Below are positions 1 to 9,783 of a stretch of 64,000 nt of DNA, piece by piece. The notes under the pieces were generated by a model. That model made no database searches, had not been told where the DNA came from, and saw only the letters and a list, made by a program, of their open reading frames with translations. The translations under genes and the position numbers were made by a program. This DNA is from Bacillus halotolerans (lineage in GTDB: Bacteria; Bacillota; Bacilli; Bacillales; Bacillaceae), in contig NZ_LPVF01000008.1 in the NCBI RefSeq assembly GCF_001517105.1, positions 620,001 to 684,000 of the forward strand, read 5' to 3'. Every line of letters begins with the position of its first letter. Position 1 is the first letter of the stretch.

Positions 1-985
1 TCATCGCCGTATCCCCCGCCAGCAGTTTGGACATAGCGGAGGCTTTTCCATACGGAAGGCCTGACGATTCCAGCCATGCCGCCTGATAGGTCAGTAGCCT
101 TGAAGCTTCTATCATTGTCGCCATATCTGCAAGTTTAAAAGCTATGCCCTGCTGCTCGGCGATCGATTTGCCGAACTGGTTTCTTTCTTTTGCGTATTGA
201 AGCGCCGCATCAAGCGCTCCCTGGGCGATGCCAACAGCCTGCGCCGCAATGCCGTTTCTTCCTCCGTCAAGCGTCTTCATCGCGATTTTGAAGCCTTCCC
301 CTTCTTCACCGAGACGATTTTCTGCGGGAACGACACAGTCTTCGAAGATGATCTCTGTTGTCGGAGAAGAACGGATGCCTAGTTTCTTTTCTTTCTTGCC
401 TGTCAAAAATCCTTCGAAATCCTTTTCTACAATAAAAGCGGAAATGCCTTTTTTCTTTTTCTCAGCGTCAGTGACTGCAAACACAATATAAATATCAGCG
501 GCGCCGCCGTTTGTAATAAACACTTTTGATCCGTTTAATACATAGCTATCACCGATTCGCTCAGCGGTTGTTTTCATCCCTCCGGCGTCTGAACCGGAGC
601 CCGCTTCAGTCAAAGCGAAAGCCCCGATTTTCTGCCCAAGGGCCAGCTGTGTTAAGTACGCTGCCTTTTGTTCTTCTGTGCCAAATGCAAACAGCGGCCA
701 GCCGCAAAGCGAGATATGGGCTGAAAGCGTCACGCCGGTGGAGGCGCAGACTTTTGACAGTTCCTCCACCGCTATGACATAAGCCAGGTAGTCACTTCCG
801 ATTCCGCCGTAAGCTTCAGGCCACGGAATCCCTGTTAATCCTAAGTCCGCCATTTCCCGAAACAGGTCACGATCGAAGCGTTCTTGTTCGTCACGTTCTG
901 CCGCTGTGGGTGCAACCTCATGCTTCGCAAAATCACGAACCAATTTACGAATCATTTCGTGTTCTTCTGTTAATGAAAAATTCAT
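1..985 (-). CDS. acdA: Acyl-CoA dehydrogenase AcdA (C-terminus cut by window edge)
   Basis: FAD-dependent acyl-CoA dehydrogenase that catalyses the first, alpha-beta desaturation step of fatty acid beta-oxidation. About 328 residues are present, starting [19 protein letters not shown]. Recognisable family stretches are the flavin-binding run [13 protein letters not shown] and the C-terminal helical domain with [12 protein letters not shown]. The family is usually about 380 residues, so roughly 50 residues lie outside the window. Its ATG overlaps the fadF stop (ATGA), so the two genes form one transcript that places the dehydrogenase next to an electron-transfer reductase. The FadR-type operator upstream of fadF should control both. 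Confidence 0.93.
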   Translation of the reverse strand, partial: MNFSLTEEHEMIRKLVRDFAKHEVAPTAAERDEQERFDRDLFREMADLGLTGIPWPEAYGGIGSDYLAYVIAVEELSKVCASTGVTLSAHISLCGWPLFAFGTEEQKAAYLTQLALGQKIGAFALTEAGSGSDAGGMKTTAERIGDSYVLNGSKVFITNGGAADIYIVFAVTDAEKKKKGISAFIVEKDFEGFLTGKKEKKLGIRSSPTTEIIFEDCVVPAENRLGEEGEGFKIAMKTLDGGRNGIAAQAVGIAQGALDAALQYAKERNQFGKSIAEQQGIAFKLADMATMIEASRLLTYQAAWLESSGLPYGKASAMSKLLAGDTAM

Positions 986-3099
986 CGCTTTTCCCCCATT
1001 GTCATATCAGCGCCCAAGACAGATTGAGCCAGAAGCTCCGCGACGTCATACGTTTTGACTCGATCTTCCGCTTCTTTTGCCTTTGTGCCGTCCCCAAGCA
1101 TCGTGAGGCAGTACGGACAGCCGGAGCTGATTACCGACGGATTGACTGCCAGCGCTTGCTCTGTTCTGGCGACATTAATCCTGTTGCCCGACTCTTCCTC
1201 CATCCACATTAAGCCTCCGCCAGCTCCGCAGCACATGCCGGTTTCCCGGTTTCTCTCCATTTCAATAAGCCGCACACCCGGAATGGCTTTTAAAATCTCT
1301 CTCGGCGGATCATAGACTTCGTTGTACCGTCCCAAGTAGCACGAGTCGTGGAAGGTGATCGTTTCATGAACTGGGTGCTGCGGTTTTAGTTTCCCGCTCT
1401 TCACCAGATCGGCCAGCACTTCCGTATGATGATACACTTCGCCTTCAAAGCCGAAATCAGGATATTCGTTTTTAAATAAATTGTATGCGTGCGGATCAAT
1501 CGTAACGATTTTTTTCACATTATTTTTTTCAAATTCCGAGATATTCTTTTCGGCCAGTTCTTGAAATAAAAACTCATTTCCAAGGCGGCGCGGGGTGTCC
1601 CCTGAATTTTTTTCTTTGTTGCCGAGGATCGCAAAGGTCGCACCTGCTTGGTTCAGCAGTCTTGCAAAGGAGATGGCGATCTTTTGGCTTCTGTTGTCGT
1701 ACGACCCCATGGAACCGACCCAGAAAAGATATTCGAATTCTTTTTCCTCTTTTTTTAATTCTTTTACTGTCGGAATATCGGCATCTGGGGCTGCGTCGCG
1801 CCAATTTTCACGTTCCTTGCGGTTGAGGCCCCACGGATTTCCCTGCCGCTCAATACTCGTCATCGCCCGCTGTGCGTCACTGTCCATTTTTCCTTCAGTC
1901 AGCACGAGATAGCGGCGAAGATCAATGATTTTATCAACATGCTCGTTCATGACGGGGCACTGATCTTCACAGTTCCGGCAAGTGGTGCAGGCCCAAATTT
2001 CTTCTTCGGTAATGACATCGCCGATTAAGCTCGGACTGTAATCTAGCGCGGCGGCGGCTTCCTGTGATCCGCTCCCTGAGGCTGCCGCAGCCAGCTGGTT
2101 CCCTTTCGTATGCCGGAATGCTGCAGCCGGCACCCATGGCGAGCGCGAAGTGACGGCAGCGCCTTTTTCTGTGAGGTGGTCCCTGAGGCGTAAAATTAAA
2201 TCCATCGGCGACAGCATTTTTCCGGTGCCTGTCGCAGGGCACATATTGGTGCAGCGGCCGCACTCGACACACGCATACAGATCAATCAACTGGGACTGCC
2301 TGAAATCCTCAATTTTTCCCGCTCCGTAGCTTTCTTTCGTTTCGTCTGTGAAATCAATTTTTTCGAGTTTTCCGGGCGCTTCAAGCCTGTTGAAAAAGAC
2401 GTTGGCAGGACCGGCAATTAAATGAGCGTGCTTTGACTGCGGCACATACACTAAAAAGCTCAGTAAAAACAGCAGGTGCACCCACCATGCGATATAAAAA
2501 ATCACCGCGGCGCCCGTCTCCCCGACGCCGCCAAGCAAAAACGCGATGCCTGAAGCGATCGGCTCGCTCCAAGAAAGCCCGTGATTATGCCAGATCAGAT
2601 TCATTGCGTTCCCCAATAAAACCGTCAGCATTAAACCGCCGATAAAAATGAGAACAAGTCCAGATTTAAAGCCTCGTTTCAGCCTGACGAGCTTTTCGAT
2701 ATAGCGTCTGTAAAATGCCCAGCCAACCGCAATTAAGATCAGAAACGTAACGATTTCCTGAAAAAAAGTGAAGGCGGGATAGATCGGGCCAAGCGGCAGA
2801 TTTCGATCCGGGACCAGCCCTTTGATGATAAAGTCAATCGCTCCGAACTGAACCAATATAAAGCCGTAGAAAAACATGACGTGAATGATGCCGCTTTTCT
2901 TATCCTTGAGCAGTTTTTTCTGTCCGAATACATTCACCCATATGGCCTGAAGCCGTTCCTTGATCCGTTTATCGAACTGTTCCTTTTGGCCGAGCCTGAT
3001 GTAAGCAAGCCTTGTTTTGACCAAATAGACAAACAAATAAACAGCGTAAGCGGTTACAATCAGAAATAATAATGCATTGACAATGAGAAAGCCGCTCAT
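982..3099 (-). CDS. fadF: Membrane iron-sulfur reductase FadF
   Basis: A 705-residue protein with an N-terminal block of about six membrane segments (NarI/cytochrome-b-like, residues 1-220). Two ferredoxin-type clusters follow, [12 protein letters not shown] and [12 protein letters not shown]. The C-terminal half carries CCG-type cysteine motifs, [18 protein letters not shown] and [11 protein letters not shown], as in heterodisulfide reductase HdrD. The likely role is to pass electrons from acyl-CoA dehydrogenases (via ETF) to the membrane quinone pool during beta-oxidation. That is inferred from domains and from the overlap with acdA; the gene is known as ywjF/fadF in B. subtilis. Confidence 0.93.
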   Translation of the reverse strand: MSGFLIVNALLFLIVTAYAVYLFVYLVKTRLAYIRLGQKEQFDKRIKERLQAIWVNVFGQKKLLKDKKSGIIHVMFFYGFILVQFGAIDFIIKGLVPDRNLPLGPIYPAFTFFQEIVTFLILIAVGWAFYRRYIEKLVRLKRGFKSGLVLIFIGGLMLTVLLGNAMNLIWHNHGLSWSEPIASGIAFLLGGVGETGAAVIFYIAWWVHLLFLLSFLVYVPQSKHAHLIAGPANVFFNRLEAPGKLEKIDFTDETKESYGAGKIEDFRQSQLIDLYACVECGRCTNMCPATGTGKMLSPMDLILRLRDHLTEKGAAVTSRSPWVPAAAFRHTKGNQLAAAASGSGSQEAAAALDYSPSLIGDVITEEEIWACTTCRNCEDQCPVMNEHVDKIIDLRRYLVLTEGKMDSDAQRAMTSIERQGNPWGLNRKERENWRDAAPDADIPTVKELKKEEKEFEYLFWVGSMGSYDNRSQKIAISFARLLNQAGATFAILGNKEKNSGDTPRRLGNEFLFQELAEKNISEFEKNNVKKIVTIDPHAYNLFKNEYPDFGFEGEVYHHTEVLADLVKSGKLKPQHPVHETITFHDSCYLGRYNEVYDPPREILKAIPGVRLIEMERNRETGMCCGAGGGLMWMEEESGNRINVARTEQALAVNPSVISSGCPYCLTMLGDGTKAKEAEDRVKTYDVAELLAQSVLGADMTMGEKR

Positions 3100-3178
3100 T
3101 CCAATTCCCCCTTTTTACTGATGAAGACCGTGATCCCCTGCCCCAAAATCTGTATTAGATTATCTTTATGATAAATAA

Positions 3179-3196
3179 TGAATGAGTGTTCAGTCA
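3179..3196. promoter_or_regulatory. FadR-type operator upstream of fadF-acdA
   Basis: TGAATGA-GTGT-TCAGTCA closely matches the FadR (YsiA) palindrome TGAATGA-N4-TCATTCA, with one mismatch in the right arm. On the minus strand it overlaps a promoter whose -35 is TTGACT (3193-3198) and whose -10 is TATCAT, 18 nt apart. Bound repressor would therefore block fadF-acdA until long-chain acyl-CoA accumulates. The FadR regulon is established for B. subtilis; the site assignment is from sequence only. Confidence 0.75.
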
Positions 3197-3217
3197 ATAA
3201 TTAAATTCCTGCTGTTC

Positions 3218-3227
3218 GGGCACACTA
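3218..3227 (+). promoter_or_regulatory. Candidate SigF-type -10 for ywjE-uvsE
   Basis: GGGCACACTA fits the forespore SigF -10 pattern GGNNANANTR. The -35 region is poor (CAATA, 3195-3199, 18 nt upstream). UvsE is a spore DNA-repair enzyme in B. subtilis, so forespore expression would make sense, but the assignment is tentative. Confidence 0.3.
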
Positions 3228-3254
3228 CCTACAACTACGGAAAGGAGTGCCGGG

Positions 3255-4454
3255 ATGAAGGTATTTTTCGTGATTCTCATCGTTGTCATCATACTATTGG
3301 CTTTAATCCTGCTGGATATCTTTATGGGCCGCGCCGCATACAGAAAGAAAGCGTACGAGCCTGTTTTTTCAAAAAAGAAAAGTGATATCGAATTGATTCA
3401 CTGCGGCGCTGATCTTGTTGAACGGATGATGGAGGATATACGCGATGCCGTCTCTTCCGTTCACGTGATGTTTTTCATTATGAAAAACGATGAGGTCAGC
3501 CACAATATGTTCACACTGCTGAAAACAAAAGCCCAGGCCGGCGTATCGGTTTATTTGCTTCTGGATTGGTCGGGCAGCCAAAAAATTAAAAAACCGGCGC
3601 TGGAGACAATGAAAAACGCCGGCGTTCACGTTCATTTTTTGAACCGGCCCCGTTTCCCTTATTTCTTTTTTCATATACAAAAACGAAATCACCGGAAAAT
3701 TGCTGTGATGGATGGAAAAGTCGGCTATGTCGGCGGGTTTAACATTGGTGAGGAATACCTTGGAAAAAAGGCGAAGTTCGGCAATTGGGAGGATTATCAT
3801 CTGCGTATGACGGGAGAAGGTGTCCGCGATCTTCAAACGCTTTTTACAGCCGACCTGAAACGAAATACCGGATCAGCCGAACTGGGTCCTGATGTTTGGC
3901 CTGAGCTTCCCCAAGGGAATATCCCTCATAAGATTTATGCGACTGACGGCTATTCTCTTGAAAAAACGTATTTGGCAAATATCGCACAGGCGAAAGAGCG
4001 CATTACGATTTGCACGCCATATTATATTCCGACTAAACCGCTTCAGCAGGCTTTGGTCAAAGCAAGAAAAAACGGTGTAGACGTTACATTGATTGTGCCG
4101 ATGAAATCAGATCACCCGCTGGTCAGAGAAGCTGCTTTTACATATTATTCGGACCTGCTGGATGCCGGCTGTCTCATCTACCGTTTTTACCAAGGATTTT
4201 ATCATGTGAAAGCCTTGGTCATTGACGATCACTTCAGCATCATAGGCACAGCCAATTTTGATCAGCGCAGCCTGTTTTTAAATGAAGAGGTAAACGTTGA
4301 AATTGATGATGTTGCATTTACAAAAGAAGTCTATGCCACGATTGAAGAGGATATTAAAAAGTCGGAGCTGCTGACAAAAGAAAATTTCAAAAAACGCACG
4401 TTCAGGCAGCGACCGGCGGAATGGCTCGGTAAAGCATTATCTTATTTTCTATAA
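3255..4454 (+). CDS. ywjE: Phospholipase-D-family cardiolipin synthase YwjE (ClsB)
   Basis: A 399-residue protein with one N-terminal membrane segment (about residues 3-22) and two HKD phosphodiesterase motifs: H146/K148/D153 in HRKIAVMD and H317/K319/D324 in HVKALVID. These are the catalytic pairs of PLD-type cardiolipin synthases, which join two phosphatidylglycerols into cardiolipin at the membrane. A start with GGAGTG nearby supports the ATG at 3255. It is one of two PLD-type genes within 6.5 kb (see ywiE) and lies 12 nt upstream of uvsE, so the two are probably co-transcribed. Confidence 0.9.
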   Translation: MKVFFVILIVVIILLALILLDIFMGRAAYRKKAYEPVFSKKKSDIELIHCGADLVERMMEDIRDAVSSVHVMFFIMKNDEVSHNMFTLLKTKAQAGVSVYLLLDWSGSQKIKKPALETMKNAGVHVHFLNRPRFPYFFFHIQKRNHRKIAVMDGKVGYVGGFNIGEEYLGKKAKFGNWEDYHLRMTGEGVRDLQTLFTADLKRNTGSAELGPDVWPELPQGNIPHKIYATDGYSLEKTYLANIAQAKERITICTPYYIPTKPLQQALVKARKNGVDVTLIVPMKSDHPLVREAAFTYYSDLLDAGCLIYRFYQGFYHVKALVIDDHFSIIGTANFDQRSLFLNEEVNVEIDDVAFTKEVYATIEEDIKKSELLTKENFKKRTFRQRPAEWLGKALSYFL

Positions 4455-4466
4455 AGGAGAGTTCCT

Positions 4467-5429
4467 ATGATTTTCAGATTCGGGTTCGTCTCAAATGCGA
4501 TGAGCCTTTGGGATGCGTCTCCCGCCAAAACACTGACATTCGCCCGTTATTCAAAGCTGCCCGAGAATGAGAGAAAAGAAGCCCTTTTGGCTGTGACGAA
4601 AGCCAACTTGCGCAATACCATGAGAACCCTTCACTATATCATCGGCCACGATATTCCATTGTACCGTTTTTCCAGCTCAATTGTGCCGCTGGCCACTCAT
4701 CCTGACGTGATGTGGGACTTTGTGACGCCGTTTCGCAAGGAGTTCCGTGAGATTGGAGAACTCGTGAAAAGATACAATCTGCGCACAAGCTTTCATCCTA
4801 ACCAGTTTACCCTGTTTACGAGCCCTAAGGAATCCATTACAGCAAATGCAGTAACCGATATGGCTTATCACTACCGCATGCTTGAAGCGATGGGGATTGC
4901 AGACCGCTCAGTTATCAACATCCATATCGGCGGCGCTTACGGAAACAAAGAAAACGCTCTGAAACAATTTCATCACAACATGAAAATGCTGCCGAAAGAG
5001 ATCAAACAGCGGATGACGCTGGAAAATGACGATAAAACGTACACCACGGAAGAGACGCTTCAGGTCTGTGAACAAGAGAATGTTCCGTTTGTCTTTGATT
5101 TTCATCATTTTTACGCAAACTCGGATGATCATGCAGACCTGAATGAAGCACTGCCCCGGATGATCAACACATGGCAGCGGATCGGATTGCAGCCGAAGGT
5201 CCATCTTTCCTCTCCAAAATCGGAGCAAGCGGTGCGCAGCCATGCGGAATATGTAGACGCCAACTTCTTGCTGCCGCTTTTGGAGCGCTTCAGACAATGG
5301 GGAACCAATATTGATTTTATGATCGAGGCGAAACAGAAGGACAAGGCGCTTCTCCGGCTGATGGATGAACTGAGCTCAATCCGCGGCGTGAAACGGATTG
5401 GCGGCGGCACTCTGCAATGGAAATCATAA
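4467..5429 (+). CDS. uvsE: UV DNA damage endonuclease UvsE
   Basis: A 320-residue TIM-barrel UV-damage endonuclease (UvsE/UVDE family; ywjD in B. subtilis). It nicks DNA 5' of pyrimidine dimers and spore photoproducts to start alternative excision repair. Visible family landmarks are the start [45 protein letters not shown] and FDFHHFYAN. These supply the His/Glu/Asp metal ligands expected for the barrel. The length matches the family. It has its own ribosome site (AAAGGAG) just after ywjE. Confidence 0.93.
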   Translation: MIFRFGFVSNAMSLWDASPAKTLTFARYSKLPENERKEALLAVTKANLRNTMRTLHYIIGHDIPLYRFSSSIVPLATHPDVMWDFVTPFRKEFREIGELVKRYNLRTSFHPNQFTLFTSPKESITANAVTDMAYHYRMLEAMGIADRSVINIHIGGAYGNKENALKQFHHNMKMLPKEIKQRMTLENDDKTYTTEETLQVCEQENVPFVFDFHHFYANSDDHADLNEALPRMINTWQRIGLQPKVHLSSPKSEQAVRSHAEYVDANFLLPLLERFRQWGTNIDFMIEAKQKDKALLRLMDELSSIRGVKRIGGGTLQWKS

Positions 5430-5443
5430 GTGTGCAAAAACAG

Positions 5444-5469
5444 GTTTACAGTTTGTACACATTGGGAAC
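5444..5469 (+). promoter_or_regulatory. SigB-type promoter for ywjC
   Basis: GTTTAC (5444-5449) and GGGAAC (5464-5469) are separated by 14 nt. This fits the SigB general-stress consensus GTTTAA-N12-14-GGGTAT, and ywjC begins 41 nt later. In B. subtilis ywjC is a known SigB-regulon member. Confidence 0.7.
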
Positions 5470-5509
5470 ATACGCTATATAAGACAAGAATCAATGGAGG
5501 AGAAAGAAC

Positions 5510-5782
5510 ATGAAAAACATCAAGTCTCTAAAAGTAGCCGCACAGGCATTTACTTTAAGAAATTTGATTCACCTATATAAAATGTGCCATTCCGGAAGCC
5601 ACGAGGTTTATATTTACTCAAAGAAAACGATGTGCAAAATCAAAAGCTTAATCGAGCTGGAAACGTTCCGTATGGCTCATAACGAAAAAGAATATCTGAT
5701 TGTGGTTGAAGGAACAAAAGCGTCTCAGCTGGTTGAAAAGTTTCAGAATATGATTGAGCCCGCTGAGAGAGAAGCGCTCTAA
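5510..5782 (+). CDS. ywjC: Small SigB-type stress protein YwjC
   Basis: A 90-residue protein of unknown function with no signal peptide or membrane segment. It is basic in its first half and carries an amphipathic middle (SLIELETFRMAHNEKEYLIVVEG). The ATG at 5510 follows a strong GGAGG. The chosen frame is supported by the SigB-type promoter upstream and the bidirectional terminator immediately downstream, which make it a single-gene unit. The sequence matches ywjC of B. subtilis. I can infer no biochemical role. Confidence 0.85.
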   Translation: MKNIKSLKVAAQAFTLRNLIHLYKMCHSGSHEVYIYSKKTMCKIKSLIELETFRMAHNEKEYLIVVEGTKASQLVEKFQNMIEPAEREAL

Positions 5783-5790
5783 CTTACATA

Positions 5791-5822
5791 AAAAAGGATA
5801 GACAGTGATGTCTATCCTTTTT
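5791..5822. terminator. Bidirectional terminator between ywjC and ywjB
   Basis: A perfect 14-bp inverted repeat (AAAAAGGATAGACA / TGTCTATCCTTTTT) with a 4-nt loop lies between the convergent genes ywjC and ywjB. U-tracts occur in both directions. Confidence 0.9.
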
Positions 5823-5823
5823 C

Positions 5824-6348
5824 TTATGCTCGTTTATAATGCAGCTGCGCCGCCTGTCCAAATCGTTTTATATCGGTTAAACGCAGCTTTGTTTCGGTAT
5901 TTTGTTCATGAAACAGCGGAATGCCGCTCCCTAATACAACCGGAATGACAGTGATGATGAATTCGTCGACTGCGTCCTCTCTCATAAAGGTATTCACCAG
6001 CTCTGCCCCGCCCGCGATCCAGATATTTACGCCTTTTTGCTGTTTTAAGCGGCCGGTGAACGCTTTGATGTCTTCATCGATAAACGTCACGTGTTTATCA
6101 TGATAGCTGGCGGGCGTTCCCGTAAACACGTAGCATGTTTTATCCTGATACGGAAAATCGGGTGTAAGAATTTTGATGTGTTCGTATGTGCTCCGCCCTA
6201 ATATGACAGTATCAACAGTCTGATAAAATTCACTGTACCCGTTATCACCCTCGCCTTCAAATTCATCCAGCCAGTCGACGCTCCCATCCTCTCTCGCGAT
6301 CATCCCGTCTAACGAAACAGCTATGTACAGCACATTTTTTCTATCCAT
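5824..6348 (-). CDS. ywjB: Dihydrofolate-reductase-like protein YwjB
   Basis: A 174-residue protein of the DHFR/RibD C-terminal family. It starts NVLYIAVSLDGMIARED, with SVDWLDEF, TVILGRSTYEH and the glycine-rich pyridine-nucleotide stretch WIAGGAELVNTFM following, as in RibD-C reductases. It probably reduces a pterin- or pyrimidine-like substrate with NADPH, but no specific substrate can be inferred. It lies 9 nt downstream of ywjA on the same strand, so the two are likely an operon. Confidence 0.88.
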   Translation of the reverse strand: MDRKNVLYIAVSLDGMIAREDGSVDWLDEFEGEGDNGYSEFYQTVDTVILGRSTYEHIKILTPDFPYQDKTCYVFTGTPASYHDKHVTFIDEDIKAFTGRLKQQKGVNIWIAGGAELVNTFMREDAVDEFIITVIPVVLGSGIPLFHEQNTETKLRLTDIKRFGQAAQLHYKRA

Positions 6349-6357
6349 ACTCTCCTC

Positions 6358-8085
6358 CTATTGCTGCACCATCTCTCCGAACTGTGCATGATGCAGTCTG
6401 CTGTAAATACCGCCGGCTTCGATCAGTTCCTGATGCCGCCCTTGTTCCTCGATACCGTTTTTTGTCACGACGACAATTCTGTCCGCGTGTTTGATCGTCG
6501 CCAGTCTGTGGGCGATCACCAGCGTCGTGCGCCCCTCCGACAATTCTTGAAGCGCCTTTTGGATCGCCGCTTCTGTTTCTGTATCAAGGGCGGAAGTTGC
6601 CTCGTCCAGAATCAGGATAGATGGATTTTTCAAGAACATCCTCGCAATGGAAAGGCGCTGCTTTTGCCCGCCGGAAAGTTTTACGCCGCGTTCTCCGATG
6701 ACAGTGTCCAATCCATCCGGCATGTGATTGACGAGTTCTTCTAAGTGAGCCTGCTTCACAGCCTGCCAGATTTCCTCTTCCGATGCATCCAAACGGCCAT
6801 ATGCAATATTCTCTCTCAGTGTGCCCGAGAATAAGAAAACGTCCTGCTGCACAACGCCAATCTGCCCGCGCAAGGAAGACAGCGTCATGTCTTTAGTGCT
6901 GATGCCGTCAATGGCAATGTCGCCTTCTGACGCTTCATAAAAGCGCGGAAGCAGACTGCAAAGTGTTGATTTCCCCGCTCCGGACGGACCGACAAACGCT
7001 ACCGTTTCCCCTGCCCGAATGGTCAGGTTAATGTCATGAAGAACATGTTGATTCTCATCATAGCCAAACGAAACATGCTGATAGCGGATATCACCTTTCA
7101 GCCCGGAAACGTCTCTCGCCTCAGGGGAATCCTGAATATCCGGCTCTGTCTCCATCAGTTCCATGTAGCTTTTAAAGCCGGCAATTCCCCGCGGATACAT
7201 TTCAATAATGGCGTTAATTTTGTCAATCGGCCGAAACAGGACATTCGTTAATAGCACAAACGCCACAAATTCTCCGTATGACAGGGAGCCTCGGATGACA
7301 AACCACGTACCGCACAAGAGGACAAACAGCGTGACAAACCGTGTCAGCATATAGCTGATGGAGCCGTTTTTCGCCATGATTTTATATGATGACAGCTTAG
7401 TGATGCGGAATCGCTGATTGTTGACAGCGAAGCGCTCTTTTTCAAACGATTCATTGCCGAACGCCTGAACGAGCCGGATGCCGCCGATATTATTTTCTAC
7501 CCGCGCACTGAAGTCTCCGATATCCTTGTTCAGCGTCGTAAACGCTTTGGTCATTTTTTTATTGAAGTAAAGCGCAAGCCAAATGACAATCGGCATGATC
7601 ATAAACGTCAGCAATGCCAGCTGCCAGTTGATAAACAGCATAACCCCGAACGCCCCGAGAATCGTCATAATGGCGATGAACAAATCTTCTGGACCGTGAT
7701 GGGCGACTTCGCCGATGTACATTAAGTCGTTCGTCAGCTTCGACATTAACGTTCCCGTTTTGTTGTTGTCGTAAAATTTGAAGGACAGCTTTTGCAGATG
7801 GTCAAATAGCGACTTTCTCATATCGGTTTCAATATTGATTCCGAGCATATGCCCCCAATACGTGACGACATATTGAAGAGCCGAGCTGAGCGCGTAAACC
7901 GCGAACAATCCGATTGAGGTCGCGATGATCAGGCCCCAGTCTCTCCCCAGAAGCAAGGTATCAATAAAATAATTGACGATCAAAGGAAAACTTAGCTCCA
8001 TTAAGCCTCCTGCGATCGCCGAGAAAAAGTCGAGAAAGAACAATGTTTTATATGGTTTATAATACGCAAAAAATTGCCGCAGCAC
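6358..8085 (-). CDS. ywjA: ABC transporter (exporter half-transporter) YwjA
   Basis: A 575-residue fused ABC exporter. Six membrane helices occupy about residues 1-300. The nucleotide-binding domain follows, with Walker A GPSGAGKST, signature LSGGQKQR, Walker B ILILDEATSALD and a switch His in VIAHRLAT. It probably acts as a homodimer. The start is set at the GTG of VLRQFFAYYKPYK. The in-frame TTG five codons upstream is rejected because its GGAGG is the ribosome-binding site, exactly 8 nt from the GTG. The cargo is unknown. Confidence 0.9.
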   Translation of the reverse strand: MLRQFFAYYKPYKTLFFLDFFSAIAGGLMELSFPLIVNYFIDTLLLGRDWGLIIATSIGLFAVYALSSALQYVVTYWGHMLGINIETDMRKSLFDHLQKLSFKFYDNNKTGTLMSKLTNDLMYIGEVAHHGPEDLFIAIMTILGAFGVMLFINWQLALLTFMIMPIVIWLALYFNKKMTKAFTTLNKDIGDFSARVENNIGGIRLVQAFGNESFEKERFAVNNQRFRITKLSSYKIMAKNGSISYMLTRFVTLFVLLCGTWFVIRGSLSYGEFVAFVLLTNVLFRPIDKINAIIEMYPRGIAGFKSYMELMETEPDIQDSPEARDVSGLKGDIRYQHVSFGYDENQHVLHDINLTIRAGETVAFVGPSGAGKSTLCSLLPRFYEASEGDIAIDGISTKDMTLSSLRGQIGVVQQDVFLFSGTLRENIAYGRLDASEEEIWQAVKQAHLEELVNHMPDGLDTVIGERGVKLSGGQKQRLSIARMFLKNPSILILDEATSALDTETEAAIQKALQELSEGRTTLVIAHRLATIKHADRIVVVTKNGIEEQGRHQELIEAGGIYSRLHHAQFGEMVQQ

Positions 8086-8173
8086 CCTATCTTCCTCCAA
8101 TGCATTAATAACTGATAAGATTTCTCAATTATACTATACACCGGCTGTTTTGAAAGACAGTATTTCTTTTTTC

Positions 8174-9676
8174 TTACAGAACACTTGAAAAGAGACGGGC
8201 AACTGATTCCTTTGTCCGGTCGGCCATTCCTCTTTTATAAAAGCCGACAGGGCTAAGCTTCTCACTTTCCAGCATATCCTCTTCGAAATGGTCTTCCAGG
8301 GTGCGGATCGCTTCGGCATCCGTGAAGAAAACGTTCACTTCAAAATTGAGCTGAAAGCTGCGCATATCCATGTTTGCGGTTCCGACTGAGGCGAGATCGC
8401 CGTCAATGATTATTACTTTTTGATGCATGAAGCCTTTTTGATAGGAATACACCTCAATCCCTTCTAGAAGCAGCTCAGGGAAATACGATCTCGACGCGTA
8501 TTGCGTTAAAAAGCTGTCATTCGTCTCCGGCACCATAATCCGCACCTGGACCCCTTTTGTCGCCGCGGCTTTCAAAGCCGTGCGGATGGATTCATTCGGG
8601 ACAAAATAAGGCGTGGCGATCCATACAGATTTCTGCGCTGTAGAAATCATTTCATAGTAGAGGTCACTCATGCTTTCCTTCATGTCAGGCCCTGTCGCGA
8701 CAATTTGATAAATGCCTCCGCCCTCCACGGGGACTGGCGTATTGTATTCTTTTTGATCAATTAACACTTCATTAGAGACATATTCCCAATCCAGCATAAA
8801 GATGGCGTGAAGCGTTTGCACAATTTCTCCTTCCAGCCGCAGATGAGTGTCTCTCCAAAAACCGATAATCGGGTCTCGGCTGATATATTCCTTCCCGACA
8901 TTCAATCCGCCGACAAAGCCGATTTTCCCGTCTATGATCACGATTTTACGGTGATTTCGAAAATTCAATTTCTGATTGAAGAACCCGTATTTCAGCGGAG
9001 AAAAAGGAACGATGTCCACGCCCGCTTTTTTCATTTTCATAATATCTCTTCCTGCCAATTTGATGCTGCCCGCAGCGTCATATAAAAACCGTACCTCGAC
9101 ACCCTGACGCGCCTTTTCCATCATAATCTCCATCATGCCGCGGCCAAGCATGTCCGATTTGAACATGTAGTATTCGATATGCAGATAAGATTCCGCTTTC
9201 CGCATCGCTTTGAAAATATCAGGAAAGGTTTGTTCCCCGTTTTTCAAAACCTTCACCTTGCTTTTCGTGTTGATATTCATATGTGAAGCCCTGATGGAAT
9301 AGGTAAAGAACCTTTCCTGATTGTCCTTCAATCCGGTCACTTCAGGCGTTTCCTCCATGTCAAACTGCTTTCGAAGCTTCTCCCTGTTGTACATTCGTTT
9401 TGTTTTAAACAGCTTTCCTTTTACATACAGCTGTCCGGAAAACAGATAAAACATGTAGCCCGCGATCGGAAAAAAGACTAGAATATGTATCCATAACAGC
9501 GTGTGCTGTGACGTTCGATTTTCAAGGATTAACGAATAAATGCTGAACAAAATAATGCCGGCATAGCAAAGCAATCCTCCGTAAAACTCAAGCCTGGAAA
9601 CCGGAAAAACCCATATGACGTATGCCCCGATGAGCATGATATATAAAAAGAAAAACTCCAGTCTCCTTTTCAGCAT
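8174..9676 (-). CDS. ywiE: Cardiolipin synthase YwiE (PLD family)
   Basis: A 500-residue cardiolipin synthase with two N-terminal membrane helices (about residues 8-25 and 35-52), a third hydrophobic stretch near 62-80, and two HKD motifs. The motifs are H242/K244/D249 and H418/K420/D425, the second followed by GTANMDMRS. The start is the ATG preceded by AGGGG at 4 nt; the TTG five codons earlier lies inside the ribosome-site region. The layout is that of the Cls family, which condenses phosphatidylglycerol. It is a paralogue of ywjE but longer, with an extra membrane hairpin. Confidence 0.9.
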   Translation of the reverse strand: MLKRRLEFFFLYIMLIGAYVIWVFPVSRLEFYGGLLCYAGIILFSIYSLILENRTSQHTLLWIHILVFFPIAGYMFYLFSGQLYVKGKLFKTKRMYNREKLRKQFDMEETPEVTGLKDNQERFFTYSIRASHMNINTKSKVKVLKNGEQTFPDIFKAMRKAESYLHIEYYMFKSDMLGRGMMEIMMEKARQGVEVRFLYDAAGSIKLAGRDIMKMKKAGVDIVPFSPLKYGFFNQKLNFRNHRKIVIIDGKIGFVGGLNVGKEYISRDPIIGFWRDTHLRLEGEIVQTLHAIFMLDWEYVSNEVLIDQKEYNTPVPVEGGGIYQIVATGPDMKESMSDLYYEMISTAQKSVWIATPYFVPNESIRTALKAAATKGVQVRIMVPETNDSFLTQYASRSYFPELLLEGIEVYSYQKGFMHQKVIIIDGDLASVGTANMDMRSFQLNFEVNVFFTDAEAIRTLEDHFEEDMLESEKLSPVGFYKRGMADRTKESVARLFSSVL

Positions 9677-9752
9677 TTGTCCCCTCTCCAATCCGATCCG
9701 ATTACCTTCGTATTTCCTCTTATTTCTAACCGTTAAACCTTTCTATGAAAAA

Positions 9753-9783
9753 AGCCTCTCCGCGCACGGGGCGGAAAGGCTTA
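9753..9783 (-). terminator. Terminator of the YitT-family gene
   Basis: A 12-bp stem (AAGCCTCTCCGC / GCGGAAAGGCTT, one mismatch) is followed on the minus strand by a T-run. Part of the stem overlaps the last codons of the gene at 9781. Confidence 0.8.

Noticed and set aside
8086-8100. TTG start five codons upstream for ywjA
   Set aside because: The GGAGG of those codons is the ribosome site of the GTG start at 8085, which gives the usual 575 residues.
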